Source: Candidatus Poribacteria bacterium (GTDB taxonomy: Bacteria; Poribacteria; WGA-4E; WGA-3G). From it: a stretch of DNA of 64,000 nt. The notes beneath the pieces were generated by a model, which was not told the DNA's origin, made no database searches, and was given only the letters and a program-made list of their open reading frames with translations. A program made the translations under genes and the position numbers. Positions 25,042 through 34,636 of the stretch are shown in pieces. The first letter of the stretch is position 1. Every line of letters starts with the position of its first letter. The stretch spans positions 1 to 64,000 of the forward strand of contig JAPPFM010000044.1 in assembly GCA_028821605.1 (NCBI GenBank), given 5' to 3'.

Positions 25042-26907
25042 TTAGAGGAAGTAACGCTCTTTTTGCTTGTCCGATTCGTACTCTTCGTACGCCTCCTGTG
25101 CTGTGTCCACTTCGGAGACTTCCGCGATAGGCACATCCCACCAAGATTCGTAGCGCGGGACCCCTTGGTAGTAGTCTACATCAATCTTCACAACGGTTGT
25201 ATGTGCTGCTTCGCGCGCCTCATGCAGGGCGGCTTTCAAGCTTTGCAAGGTTGTTGCTTCAATTACTTTGGCACCAAGACTGGCGGCATTCGCAGCGAGA
25301 TCTACCGGTAAAAAGTCGCCTTCAAGTTCACCGCTTTCTTCATCACGATAACGAAAGCGGGTAGCGAAGCCTTGGGCACCGGTCGCCCGAGACAATCCAC
25401 CGATGCTGCTATGCCCCTCGTTGTTCACGAGTACGACAATTAGTTTATAACCTTCCTGAATTGATGTGATGATTTCCTGTGCCAACATCAAATATGAACC
25501 GTCGCCCACCATGACATAGACATCACGACTCGGATCAGCCATTTTAATACCTAATCCGCCAGCGATTTCGTAGCCCATGCATGAGTATCCGTATTCCAAG
25601 TGGTACTGCTTCGGATTACGGGTCCGCCACAATTTGTGCAAGTCCCCCGGTAGGCTGCCCGCGGCGCAGACCATAACATCTTCAGGACGCGAAAATTCGT
25701 TCACCACGCCAATCACTTCACTTTGACTTGGCAACGGCGCATGTCCAAGGTGATAAAGTCGATCTACCTCTTCTTCCCATTCGTCCCGATATTTCTCAAT
25801 TTGCGCGGCATAGGTTGCGTCAACGCGGTAGTCTCCTACAGCAGCGGCAAGCTCCTCAAGCGCGACACGGGCATCTGCGACCAAAGGCAAAGCCGCATGT
25901 TTAAACGCATCGAACTCAGCAACGTTGATATTGATGAAACGGACGTTCGGATTTTGGAAAGCAGTTTTGGAAGCAGTTGTGAAGTCGCTTAAGCGTGTGC
26001 CGATTGCGATTACTAAATCCGCCTCCCGTGCAGTAATGTTCGCTCCGGGTGTTCCAGTTGCTCCTATTGCCCCAAGATTCTGTGGATGATTGTATGACAG
26101 TGAACCTTTTCCAGCGAAGGTTTCACCGACAGGAATACCGGTTTGTTCTACAAATTGGGCAAGTTGCGCTGTGGCTTCGCTATAGATAACGCCACCACCG
26201 GCGATGATTAAGGGACGCTCACTCTCACGAATCCATGCGACTGCCCGATTAAACAAACCCGCATCAGCACGAGGGCGAGATATGGTATAAACGCGCTTTT
26301 CAAAAAGTTGTGCGGGATAATCAAACGCCTCGGCTTGTACGTCCTGGGGGAGCGCTAAAGTTACAGTCCCTGTTTCCGACTGTGATGTCAGCACCCGCAT
26401 CGCTTCTGGCAGTGCAGTGATTATCTGTTCTGGACGATTAATCCGATCCCAATAGCGTGAGATTGGTTTGAAGCAATCGTTCACCGAGTAATCTTGTGAA
26501 CTGGGAGACTCCAGCTGCTGTAAAACTGGGGCAACTAAACGGGTGGAGAAAATGTCGCCCGGTAACAAGAGGACCGGTATCCGGTTAATTGTTGCGCCCG
26601 CTGCACCTGTAATCATATTTGTTGCGCCTGGTCCGATAGATGTCGTGCAGGCAAAGGTTCGCAGGCGGTTGCTCATCTTGGCAAATGCAGCGGCGGTGTG
26701 CACCATCGACTGTTCGTTCCGGGTCTGATAGAAACGGAAGGAATCGGAATACTGATGCAATGCTTGCCCGATACCGGCAACGTTTCCGTGACCAAAGATT
26801 CCGAACATACCGGCGAAAAATTGGGTTTCGTTCCCGTCTCGTTCAACATATTGTTGTTGCAGAAATTGGACGATGGCTTGTCCCATCGTGAGTTTTCGTG
26901 TTTCCAT
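25042..26907 (-). CDS. iolD: 3D-(3,5/4)-trihydroxycyclohexane-1,2-dione acylhydrolase (IolD)
   Basis: 621 residues, thiamine-diphosphate enzyme of myo-inositol breakdown that opens the cyclohexanedione ring to 5-deoxy-glucuronate. N-terminal PYR domain with the catalytic Glu region near residues 50-60 and the QTRNEQSMVHTAAAFAK block. Middle domain with IIAGGGVIYSEA. C-terminal PP domain with the ThDP motif GDGSYLMLAQEI running to VLVNNEG. Start ATG 26907 follows AAGGA; a longer frame includes a repeated leader sequence and is rejected. An IolC-like kinase gene lies upstream on the same strand. Confidence 0.92.
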   Translation of the reverse strand: METRKLTMGQAIVQFLQQQYVERDGNETQFFAGMFGIFGHGNVAGIGQALHQYSDSFRFYQTRNEQSMVHTAAAFAKMSNRLRTFACTTSIGPGATNMITGAAGATINRIPVLLLPGDIFSTRLVAPVLQQLESPSSQDYSVNDCFKPISRYWDRINRPEQIITALPEAMRVLTSQSETGTVTLALPQDVQAEAFDYPAQLFEKRVYTISRPRADAGLFNRAVAWIRESERPLIIAGGGVIYSEATAQLAQFVEQTGIPVGETFAGKGSLSYNHPQNLGAIGATGTPGANITAREADLVIAIGTRLSDFTTASKTAFQNPNVRFININVAEFDAFKHAALPLVADARVALEELAAAVGDYRVDATYAAQIEKYRDEWEEEVDRLYHLGHAPLPSQSEVIGVVNEFSRPEDVMVCAAGSLPGDLHKLWRTRNPKQYHLEYGYSCMGYEIAGGLGIKMADPSRDVYVMVGDGSYLMLAQEIITSIQEGYKLIVVLVNNEGHSSIGGLSRATGAQGFATRFRYRDEESGELEGDFLPVDLAANAASLGAKVIEATTLQSLKAALHEAREAAHTTVVKIDVDYYQGVPRYESWWDVPIAEVSEVDTAQEAYEEYESDKQKERYFL

Positions 26908-26916
26908 ATTTTTTGA

Positions 26917-26962
26917 TTTTCCTTGCGGTTCGTTGAGGAGGGTTTTTCGAGAACGCTCCTTT
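26917..26962. repeat. 46-bp leader repeat, copy 1
   Basis: On the minus strand it runs from AAAGGAGCG to AACCGCAAGGAAAA and ends in the ribosome site of iolD. It differs from the copy at 27030-27075 by one base. An internal AGGAG/CTCCT pair could form a hairpin. Confidence 0.8.
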
Positions 26963-27029
26963 CCGTTCATCCAGCCCGGCGCGATGCTTGGGCTTACAAT
27001 ATTTGGCTAAAGACTCAAAAGAAAATTTA

Positions 27030-27075
27030 TTTTCCTTGCGGTTCGTTGAGGAGGGTTTTTCAAGAACGCTCCTTT
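27030..27075. repeat. 46-bp leader repeat, copy 2
   Basis: One mismatch to copy 1, starting 113 bp away. It also carries the CCGCAAGG ribosome-site sequence on the minus strand, but no open frame of any size starts behind it before iolD. Confidence 0.8.
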
Positions 27076-27121
27076 GCTAAAGTGGTGTACAGCTGCGGTA
27101 CGGTGACTTAGCCAAGACATG

Positions 27122-28129
27122 TTACCATCCGCCGCGTTCAGCGACAAATTCGTCAACCTCGAGCATTGTCGGCATAAAATTGGCACACCCATGCCGTGTT
27201 ACGACAATTGCCCCGGTTGCATTGCCAAGACGGGCAGATTTTTCCCAGTCCCAACCGCTGAGATGACCGTAGATAAAACCGCTCGCGAAGGCATCTCCAG
27301 CACCGAGCGTATTGTAGACCTCAACTGGAAACGGCTCGGCGTGAATGACTTCGCCGTTTGTTAGATAAACATCTGCACCTTCAATACCACGTTTTACGAT
27401 GAGTGCCGCTGGACCGGCACCCAAAAGCGTCTCAATAGCAACTGCCATATCTCCTTCAATCGTTGGATTTGAGATTTGGGAGTGTTCAATTGTGAGTTGC
27501 GAAACACTTGTAAGCGTGGCGGCTTTGATTTCTTCTTCTGTGCCGATAGCGATGTCAATATAGCGTAAGGCAGACCTCATAACAACACCAAACGCTCTTG
27601 GATCGTGCCACTGATCTGCCCGGAAATCAAGGTCGAGGAAGACGCGATTGCCGAGTGCTTGTGCTTGTTCCGCGGCGTAAAGGGTCGCACTACGGCTTGG
27701 TTCTTTGCTCAAGCCTGTCCCCGATATTAGTGTCGCTCGGCTTTCAGCAATCGGTGCAGCAACAACATCATCAATGGTGAGTTCAATATCGGCGCAGTTG
27801 TCGCGGTAATAGATTAACGGGAACCGATCTGGTGGTTCAATGCCCAGCACGACGGCACTTGTCCGGTGTCCAGGTTTCTGTGGAATAAACCGAGTCTCAA
27901 CGCCTTCGTTTCTCAAAAACTTAAGTAGGAACTCCGCGACAGGATCCTCACCTACAGCAGTTAACAGCACAGCCTGAAGCCCAAGTCGTTGAACACCAAC
28001 ACTAATGTTCGTAGGACACCCTCCGACGAAGGCACCGAAACTTTCAATGTCTGGAAATGCGGCACCGATGTCATTCGCATAGAGATCCAGAGAACTTCGT
28101 CCGATTGTGAGGATATCGTAGGTTTTCAT
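27122..28129 (-). CDS. iolC: IolC-like 5-dehydro-2-deoxygluconokinase (PfkB family)
   Basis: 335 residues, ribokinase fold. The opening DILTIGRSSLDLYANDIG and the GAFVGGCPTNISVGVQRLGL block are characteristic of IolC. The catalytic motif is NTLGAGDAFASGF. It phosphorylates 2-deoxy-5-keto-gluconate, two steps after IolD. There is no C-terminal DUF2090 aldolase domain as seen in some fusions. Its ATG overlaps the stop of the HpcH aldolase gene (ATGA), so the two are translationally coupled. Confidence 0.88.
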   Translation of the reverse strand: MKTYDILTIGRSSLDLYANDIGAAFPDIESFGAFVGGCPTNISVGVQRLGLQAVLLTAVGEDPVAEFLLKFLRNEGVETRFIPQKPGHRTSAVVLGIEPPDRFPLIYYRDNCADIELTIDDVVAAPIAESRATLISGTGLSKEPSRSATLYAAEQAQALGNRVFLDLDFRADQWHDPRAFGVVMRSALRYIDIAIGTEEEIKAATLTSVSQLTIEHSQISNPTIEGDMAVAIETLLGAGPAALIVKRGIEGADVYLTNGEVIHAEPFPVEVYNTLGAGDAFASGFIYGHLSGWDWEKSARLGNATGAIVVTRHGCANFMPTMLEVDEFVAERGGW

Positions 28130-28902
28130 TTTGAAGTCTCTGCGTTTTTAAATTTCTGATGCTCCTCGGCAAATTTACGGGTTAAGAGAAACGCATCATT
28201 TCCACATGCAATAAGTTGAACACCCAGGCTCAGCCACTGTTCACCGCTCTCAAAGTCGTTGACATAACACCCCAAAGGCACATCGTGGGTCTGTGCAAGC
28301 CTGATAATTTGTTTTATAGTGTCTAAAAGTAGCGGATGGTCCAGCTCACCAGAGATGCCCATAGATGTGGATAGATCATAAGGACCGATAAACACTACAT
28401 CTAATTCACCCGTGGTGAGAATGTCACTCAGGTTTTCAACGGCTTGGACGGTCTCAATCTGTCCGATGATGAGGATTTCCTGATTTGCGTTGCGGACGTA
28501 TTCTTTGGTATCAAGTTTTGTGAAATCTCCATAATCGGTGTGTCCGATGCCAAATGCGACGCCGCGATCACCTTCGGGCGCGTATTTTGTCCATTTTTTA
28601 ATTTTCTCAATATCCTCACGAGATTCGACTCGTGGAACCATGACCCCCGTCGCACCAGCATCAAGTACTCGAGAGACAAAATGGCGCTCAAGCATAGGGA
28701 CACGGACAATACAAGGAAGACTTGATCCACGCGCGTTCCGAATTATCCGACCCATGGTTTCTATGGAAAAGGAACTATGCTCTAAGTCTGCGATAACAAA
28801 GTCTGCACCGGCATTCGCAAGCAGTGTTGCAACCGCGGAGCCACCGAACTCAAGTACAAATGTTCCAACGAGTACTTCTCCGCGTTTCAAAGATGCTTTC
28901 AC
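28126..28902 (-). CDS. HpcH/HpaI-family class II aldolase
   Basis: 258 residues, pyruvate/phosphoenolpyruvate-type TIM barrel. Motifs: DFVIADLEHSSF, the catalytic Arg in IVRVP, GVMVPRVES with the metal ligand and IGQIETVQAVEN with the Glu ligand, then DVVFIGPYDLSTSMG. The family cleaves 2-keto-3-deoxy acids to pyruvate and an aldehyde. Coupled to an iolC-like gene, it may replace the usual IolJ aldolase or act on a related sugar acid; that is inference. The start is GTG, with GAGGA about 10 bases upstream. Confidence 0.87.
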   Translation of the reverse strand: MKASLKRGEVLVGTFVLEFGGSAVATLLANAGADFVIADLEHSSFSIETMGRIIRNARGSSLPCIVRVPMLERHFVSRVLDAGATGVMVPRVESREDIEKIKKWTKYAPEGDRGVAFGIGHTDYGDFTKLDTKEYVRNANQEILIIGQIETVQAVENLSDILTTGELDVVFIGPYDLSTSMGISGELDHPLLLDTIKQIIRLAQTHDVPLGCYVNDFESGEQWLSLGVQLIACGNDAFLLTRKFAEEHQKFKNAETSK

Positions 28903-28915
28903 GTATGTAGTTCCT

Positions 28916-30853
28916 CTAATTTTCTACGGGGATTTCCGACATCAATTTCTGTGCTTCGCTAACCATTTTTGTCGGTACGGACATCTTTTCACCGACCGCA
29001 AGGATTAACATGTAGAAATCATAAGCGGTTTGTAATTCACCATTGAGGTGCGCACTTTCAGCAGCGTTGAAATAGCAAATGGTTGCCATTCGGTGAGATT
29101 CTTCGACAAGAGATGGCATGTTCGCATAGCCGTGGTTATACCCGGCAAGGATATAAGATTTTCCGGCTTCTTCCCATGAACGTTGTAGTTCAAATTGGCG
29201 TGCAAGGCGTGTGTAATAAACGCCACCTTTTTTGGCATTCTTTCTGGCAAGACGCTGTTTCTCAGCGACTGTGTAAGCGAAGCGGGCGCGCGTATAACAG
29301 TTGGCAACGAGTTCTAAGTCATCTTTCTTGACAAAGTTGTTAGCCTGTTTTTGATAGAACCTGCCGAGCTTTCTATAGAGTACGTGGCACTGTCGGGTCC
29401 TTCCTTGTTGTTCAAAGATTTGAATCTGCCGGAAGATGTGGAGTGCTTCATTTTCATGAGGATATTGGATGTCGCTATGAACCTGATCAAGTAGGAATTC
29501 CGGGGAGGCTTCCTCAATTACGAGTCGATAACTACCAGACGCTCTAATTCGGGGTTGTATGGGGGTTACATCAGTTATTTCTTCTTGTGGGACAGATGGT
29601 GGCTGCTCAAACCATTCACGAAGGACAGCATTTTCATTCTCCGGTAATTTCCGAATGAGCGCGGCAATTTCCTCAACGGTCGGATTTACTGGAAGTCCAG
29701 TACCTGCAGTACTAAGTTTTTTGAACAGACTATCCACAGTTTTGGCTACACCTTGATCGTCAGTAGAAAGGCGACTTGCTCTGTGAAGTTCTGCCAATGC
29801 GCTCGGGTAATCTTGGTTTTCGACGTAACGTGTGGCAAGCGTATAATGCCTTTGGATCTCGGCTGCTAACTTTTCGCGTTTAACGTTCTCCTCTTTCTGG
29901 CGTCGCTCAAAAAAGAGATTCTGATTCATTCGCTCTGCGTCAGGGAGTGAAAGGCGGAACGTTTTTCGGTATCGTTCAAGTGCTTCTATTAATCTTGAGT
30001 TATTGGAAGTGACGCTTGCATTGATAAGCTGCGAAGCCTGCTTGACATATTCATCCTGGCGGATCCGATCCAACTCTTCATACATCTCGGTAGCACTTTG
30101 ATGACGCTCCTCGAGTTGTCGGTGGAGTGCCTTTTGTAAGAAATTACGGAGGACTTCCGGGCACCTATGGATCTCCTCAATTTCCCCAGCTGCTTTCTTT
30201 TTATCAATTTCTTTGTTTTCGCCCGAAAAAGGAAATCGTCCGGTTACGGCTTGATACAGAATTAAAGCTGTGGAATAGAGATCGGCGCGGTAATCATAGG
30301 CTCCATAGTGTTGTTCGGGTGCCATATACCGTCGAGTGCCAGCCATGGTCTCAGCGAATTCAGTAGTCTCACCAAATATGCGAGCGATGCTGAAATCGGC
30401 GACTTTCGCTTGCTTTTCGGTTGTGAGCAGGATATTCTGTGGTTTGATGTCGCGGTGCATAATCTTGTGCACATGCGCTTCTTTTAATCCACTACAGATG
30501 TCTAAACCGATATTGAGTGTATCTGTTAAACTGAGTGCCCCCTCCTGCATGAGGTCGTGAAGGCTCTTGCCCTCAACATACTCCATCACTATCCACGCGA
30601 CATAGTCGTCCGCTCCCGGTTCAACGGTATGAATGGAGACGATATTCGGATGTCCCCAAATCTTTGACATTGCTTGAAACTCGGTTAGCAAAAACTTCAT
30701 TCTACTGGCAGGATAGGCAGTTTTAGCTAAGGCTTTAATCGCAACTTCGCGGTTTGTCATTTCTTCGCGGGCGCGAAAAACCGACGAGAATCCTCCTGAA
30801 TTGAGAAACTCAAGCAATCTATATTTACCTAAGATTAATTGGTCAATCTGCAT
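28916..30853 (-). CDS. Ser/Thr protein kinase with helical C-terminal region
   Basis: 645 residues. Hanks-type kinase domain (about 8-265): Gly-rich loop LNSGGFSSVF, Lys in VAIKAL, catalytic HRDIKPQN, APE in YMAPEQ. The magnesium loop reads DFS rather than DFG; the essential Asp is kept, so it is probably active. The remaining 380 residues are helical, with TPR-like or coiled segments and no transmembrane helix, unlike most PknB-type kinases. The gene starts a transcript from the promoter at 30897 and ends 13 bp before the HpcH aldolase start, suggesting cotranscription with the inositol-type genes. Confidence 0.92.
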   Translation of the reverse strand: MQIDQLILGKYRLLEFLNSGGFSSVFRAREEMTNREVAIKALAKTAYPASRMKFLLTEFQAMSKIWGHPNIVSIHTVEPGADDYVAWIVMEYVEGKSLHDLMQEGALSLTDTLNIGLDICSGLKEAHVHKIMHRDIKPQNILLTTEKQAKVADFSIARIFGETTEFAETMAGTRRYMAPEQHYGAYDYRADLYSTALILYQAVTGRFPFSGENKEIDKKKAAGEIEEIHRCPEVLRNFLQKALHRQLEERHQSATEMYEELDRIRQDEYVKQASQLINASVTSNNSRLIEALERYRKTFRLSLPDAERMNQNLFFERRQKEENVKREKLAAEIQRHYTLATRYVENQDYPSALAELHRASRLSTDDQGVAKTVDSLFKKLSTAGTGLPVNPTVEEIAALIRKLPENENAVLREWFEQPPSVPQEEITDVTPIQPRIRASGSYRLVIEEASPEFLLDQVHSDIQYPHENEALHIFRQIQIFEQQGRTRQCHVLYRKLGRFYQKQANNFVKKDDLELVANCYTRARFAYTVAEKQRLARKNAKKGGVYYTRLARQFELQRSWEEAGKSYILAGYNHGYANMPSLVEESHRMATICYFNAAESAHLNGELQTAYDFYMLILAVGEKMSVPTKMVSEAQKLMSEIPVEN

Positions 30854-30896
30854 AATGGTAGCTTAAACGGGACAGGATACGACTTTATAGTAATTA

Positions 30897-30925
30897 AAAT
30901 TAACAAAATTAAGATTAATTGTCAA
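30897..30925 (-). promoter_or_regulatory. Promoter for the Ser/Thr kinase gene
   Basis: Minus strand: TTGACA, 17-bp spacer, TAATTT; 43 bp before the ATG. Confidence 0.55.
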
Positions 30926-30949
30926 TACAAAAAGGCATTTTTAACAGGT

Positions 30950-31609
30950 TTAAGCCAGATTATTCGCTGAACGGGCGCGTTGTACCTCTTTGACGAGCCT
31001 CTCCGCTCGTTTAGTGAGCGTTGCAAATTCACCGGCTGCAATGAGTTGATTATTAACAAGCGAACTTCCAACGCCCAAAGCAGTAGCACCAGCAGTGATG
31101 AAATCAGCAGCGTTTTCCGCACTAATGCCACCCGTTGGAACAAGCGGGATCTGCGGCAGTGGTGCTTTCACGTCTTTTATATAGGCAGGACCGACACTGC
31201 TTGACGGAAATACTTTCACATAATCTGCTCCTGCTTCCCATGCGGCTAAAATTTCTGTTGGCGTAAAGGCACCGGGAATAACAACTTTGCCGTAGCGGTT
31301 ACAGATATCAATTACGTCTGGTTTCGTAACTGGACTGACGATGAATTCAGCACCAGCGAGCATCACCGCCCGCGCTGTTTCTGCATCCAGGACGGATCCT
31401 GCACCAACGAGAACGGCATCTCCATACGCCGATGAAACATCGTTAATGACTTGTAACGCATTTGGTGTCGTCATCGTCACTTCAATTACGTTAACACCGC
31501 CAGCATGGATTGCCGCCGCTGTTTCAATCAATTCATTTGCACTGTTGGCACGAATTATAGCGACAATACCACACGCTTCAATCCGTTGCATTTGTTCTAA
31601 CTTTGTCAT
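30950..31609 (-). CDS. eda: 2-keto-3-deoxy-6-phosphogluconate aldolase
   Basis: 219 residues, class I aldolase TIM barrel of the KDPG/KHG family. Motifs: IVAIIRA near the start, the Glu in NVIEVTMTTP, the Schiff-base Lys in ADYVKVFPSS, and VPTGGIS. It splits KDPG to pyruvate and glyceraldehyde 3-phosphate (Entner-Doudoroff), or the related 4-hydroxy-2-oxoglutarate or KDPGal. ATG 31609 is 6 bases after AAGG; the ATG 6 bp upstream overlaps that site. It is close to other sugar-acid genes, but a promoter separates it from them. Confidence 0.92.
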   Translation of the reverse strand: MTKLEQMQRIEACGIVAIIRANSANELIETAAAIHAGGVNVIEVTMTTPNALQVINDVSSAYGDAVLVGAGSVLDAETARAVMLAGAEFIVSPVTKPDVIDICNRYGKVVIPGAFTPTEILAAWEAGADYVKVFPSSSVGPAYIKDVKAPLPQIPLVPTGGISAENAADFITAGATALGVGSSLVNNQLIAAGEFATLTKRAERLVKEVQRARSANNLA

Positions 31610-31827
31610 AGACATCCTTAAAATTCCGCACTAATTGCTTGAGGTTATGAGGTATTTTTAATTTTCACCTATAAACAATGATAAAAAGAGGGTGATATAT
31701 TTTTGTTGCGATTTTTCTGTTAATATGTTATCATTAAGTAAATAGAGCGACCCCGATTACAAATTACCGATAATAATGACACTTTTCGGTGCACGAGATG
31801 CGCTGATAAATTGTCTCCGAAAAAAGA

Positions 31828-33174
31828 ATGGAAGTTGTTCCACTACTCCCTTATCTGCTCAGTTTAACAGGGTTACTTGTCCTCTCAGGCTTCTTCTCCG
31901 GATCTGAGACGGCTTTATGTGCACTTACTCAAGTCCAAATTGAGCGGCTCCGTCTTGAAAAAGGCGGTGCGTCTGCAATTGTCAATTTTGTTGACAACCC
32001 ACGCAGATTGTTTATTACCGTTTTGCTTGGTAACAACCTTGTCAACGTCTCGTTCGCGATCCTCATGCTATGGCTCGTTAAGCGAGTTCTCCCCGGCTAT
32101 ACAGAGGTTCTCCAATTTGCCACAGCCACAGCCGCCAGTGTCCTCCTTATGCTCATCTTCGGTGAGATGACTCCGAAGAGCTTCGCAATTAAACACGCGG
32201 AATTCTTTGCGAAAATAGCAGCACCCCCGCTATGGGTATTTTCTGTTCTTATTTCACCGTTACGTTCTTTACTACGCAAAATCATCGACTTTCTCATCCC
32301 AATATTCGGTGGACATTCATCACCTACAGAACACCTCACAGCATCAGATCTTAAAGAAATGCTTGATACTTATCAAGAGGAAGCACTTCCAGCCGATGAA
32401 CGAGAAATTGTGGGTAATATTCTTCAATTACGCGACATTGAGGCAAAAGAAATTATGGTGCCACGCACTGAAGTCATCGCAGTTCCAACGTCAAATACCA
32501 TTCAAGAAACACTAAAGCAGGCAAAGGAACATGGATTTTCGCGCATTCCAGTTTATCAAGAGCAAATTGACAATATTTGTGGTATTTTCTACGTTAAAGA
32601 TTTAGCACTGTGGCGGCACGCCGCAATAGATTCACTTACCATTGATGCCTTCCTTGAAAAACGAAACCAGATTTCCGAGACATCGCCCAGCACCTCTCTC
32701 ATCCGTGAATCTTTTTTCGTCCTTGAGACTCGTAAAATCGGGATGTTGTTACTACAACTCACACGTGAAAAAACCCAAATGGCGATTCTTCAAGATGAGT
32801 ACGGCGGTGTTTCAGGAATTGTCACCACCGAAGACATTGTTGAACAGGTCGTCGGGGATATTGTCGACGAACACGACAGAGACAATTCTCCGCCTGATTT
32901 TGTCAAACACTCTGAAGAACCGTTGTTACTTGAAACTTCCGGACGAATGAGCATCCGGGAACTCAATCAGCAATTTGAATTAAAACTCAGCGAAGATGAT
33001 GCTGACACCATTGGCGGCTATGTCCTTGGACTCTTCGGACGAATTCCGTCTGTTGGTGAATCTTATACCGATGAGAACGGCATCGAATTTGAAATTACCA
33101 CTACAGAAGGCAATGCCATCACAGGTTTGTTTATCAAAATGCCGGTTACTCACGAAACCAAAACGGAAGTATAA
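31828..33174 (+). CDS. CNNM/CorC-HlyC-family membrane protein with CBS pair
   Basis: 448 residues. The DUF21/CNNM transmembrane domain (about 1-190) starts with a signal-anchor-like helix and the family motif SGFFSGSETALCAL. A CBS pair (about 205-330) follows with IMVPRTEV and the QDEYGGVSGIVTTEDIVEQ block, then the C-terminal CorC_HlyC domain (about 350-440). The family is linked to magnesium or cobalt efflux. A homologue lies 24 bp downstream. No clear ribosome site precedes ATG 31828, so the exact start is uncertain. Confidence 0.9.
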   Translation: MEVVPLLPYLLSLTGLLVLSGFFSGSETALCALTQVQIERLRLEKGGASAIVNFVDNPRRLFITVLLGNNLVNVSFAILMLWLVKRVLPGYTEVLQFATATAASVLLMLIFGEMTPKSFAIKHAEFFAKIAAPPLWVFSVLISPLRSLLRKIIDFLIPIFGGHSSPTEHLTASDLKEMLDTYQEEALPADEREIVGNILQLRDIEAKEIMVPRTEVIAVPTSNTIQETLKQAKEHGFSRIPVYQEQIDNICGIFYVKDLALWRHAAIDSLTIDAFLEKRNQISETSPSTSLIRESFFVLETRKIGMLLLQLTREKTQMAILQDEYGGVSGIVTTEDIVEQVVGDIVDEHDRDNSPPDFVKHSEEPLLLETSGRMSIRELNQQFELKLSEDDADTIGGYVLGLFGRIPSVGESYTDENGIEFEITTTEGNAITGLFIKMPVTHETKTEV

Positions 33175-33198
33175 CAACAGATACCGGATACATAGCAA

Positions 33199-34560
33199 TT
33201 GAAAATTCTTGTATTATCGCTCTTTTTAATCGGTGCGGGTAGCACAGCACAAATCGCTGTGCTAAGTTCGTTTGTGCTGGCAGTTCTTGTCTGTCTTGTC
33301 CTGTCAGCTTTCTATTCCGGTTCCGAAACAGCCTTAGTGTCTGTTAACAAAATCCGGATTAACCAACTTGTTGAATCCGAAGATACCAAAGCGGGTATCA
33401 TTCACCGCTTAGTAGAATCACCGCAGCGGATGCTCGCACTTACACTGGTCGGAACGAATCTTGCAAATGTGCTTATCGCACAATTCGGTGAAGGACTCGT
33501 TTCGCGCGGATTCCCAAACCTCACGGTAAGTCTACAAGGTGCCATTGCGACTGTTGGCGTAACGACCTTACTTCTTATCTTTGGAGAGATTTTACCGAAA
33601 ACTATCTTCCGTGTCAAGGCAGATGCGTTAGCACTGCGCTACGCCTATCTCTTACGCCTTTCTGAATGGGTTTTAGCACCGCTTATCTATTTCGTGCAAA
33701 CTTTGACGCAGTTCATTGTTAAACCTGCAGATAAAGGGTCAAGCAGACCAAGTCCTGATGCGCAACGTGAAGAGTTACGACTTCTCGCAACGATGGGAGA
33801 ACGTTCCGGCAATTTATACACAGATCAGCGACGGATGATTCATAGCCTGCTCAATCTACAAGATCGGACAGTTGAACAAGTTATGGTCCCACTTGTCGAT
33901 ATCGTTGCAATAGAAAAAAATACAAGATGCGAAGATTTTCTGCAAATCGCTGCTGACTCCGGCTTTTCAAGGATCCCGGTCTACGAAGAACGGATTTACA
34001 ATATCGTTGGAGTCGTCAACCTTCTCGATGTTATTTACAATGACGTTGAATCAGAAACTGCCTCAAATTCTCACGACGAATCGGACACCTTGCCTGAAAC
34101 GGTTGAACCGTTTATCCGAAAAGTGTTGCACGTACCTGAATCCAAAAATATCAATGCGCTTCTCAAAGAGATCCAGCATACTCGGCATACGATGGTATTT
34201 GCTGTTGATGAGTATGGTGGCACCGTTGGTCTTGTCACTATCGAAGACTTGGTTGAAGAAATTGTCGGCGAATTTGCCGATGAACGCGATGCTCCCGAAC
34301 TTATCCGTTTAATTGCAACTAACATCCTTGAGTGCGATGGAAGAACCGAAGTAGATCTGCTTGAAGAACATTATGGGCTCGCAATTCCTGAAGGTGACTA
34401 TGAGACGGTCGCTGGCTATATTCTGGATCGGACTGGTACTATCCCAGAAACTGGCACTGAGCTTGATTTAGATGATGCCATCATCACAGTCATAGATGCC
34501 GATCCACGTGCTATCCGCAAGGTTCGCATTCGGCGACGACTCGGACGTTTTACCTCTTAA
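33199..34560 (+). CDS. CNNM/CorC-HlyC-family membrane protein with CBS pair (second copy)
   Basis: 453 residues with the same layout as its neighbour: DUF21 membrane domain with SAFYSGSETALVSV, a CBS pair with VMVPLVDI and AVDEYGGTVGLVTIEDLVEE, and a CorC_HlyC tail (ETVAGYILDRTG). The two are diverged enough to be an old tandem duplication and might form a heterodimer. The proposed start is TTG with a poor ribosome site; a shorter start before the first helix is possible. The stop is 76 bp from that of the convergent SDR gene. Confidence 0.88.
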   Translation: MKILVLSLFLIGAGSTAQIAVLSSFVLAVLVCLVLSAFYSGSETALVSVNKIRINQLVESEDTKAGIIHRLVESPQRMLALTLVGTNLANVLIAQFGEGLVSRGFPNLTVSLQGAIATVGVTTLLLIFGEILPKTIFRVKADALALRYAYLLRLSEWVLAPLIYFVQTLTQFIVKPADKGSSRPSPDAQREELRLLATMGERSGNLYTDQRRMIHSLLNLQDRTVEQVMVPLVDIVAIEKNTRCEDFLQIAADSGFSRIPVYEERIYNIVGVVNLLDVIYNDVESETASNSHDESDTLPETVEPFIRKVLHVPESKNINALLKEIQHTRHTMVFAVDEYGGTVGLVTIEDLVEEIVGEFADERDAPELIRLIATNILECDGRTEVDLLEEHYGLAIPEGDYETVAGYILDRTGTIPETGTELDLDDAIITVIDADPRAIRKVRIRRRLGRFTS

Positions 34561-34636
34561 CATTCACAGGCACAATGGTCTAATTCTCTATAACATTAGG
34601 TTATTCGGTGTTAGACAGGATTTAGGCACATTCCGT

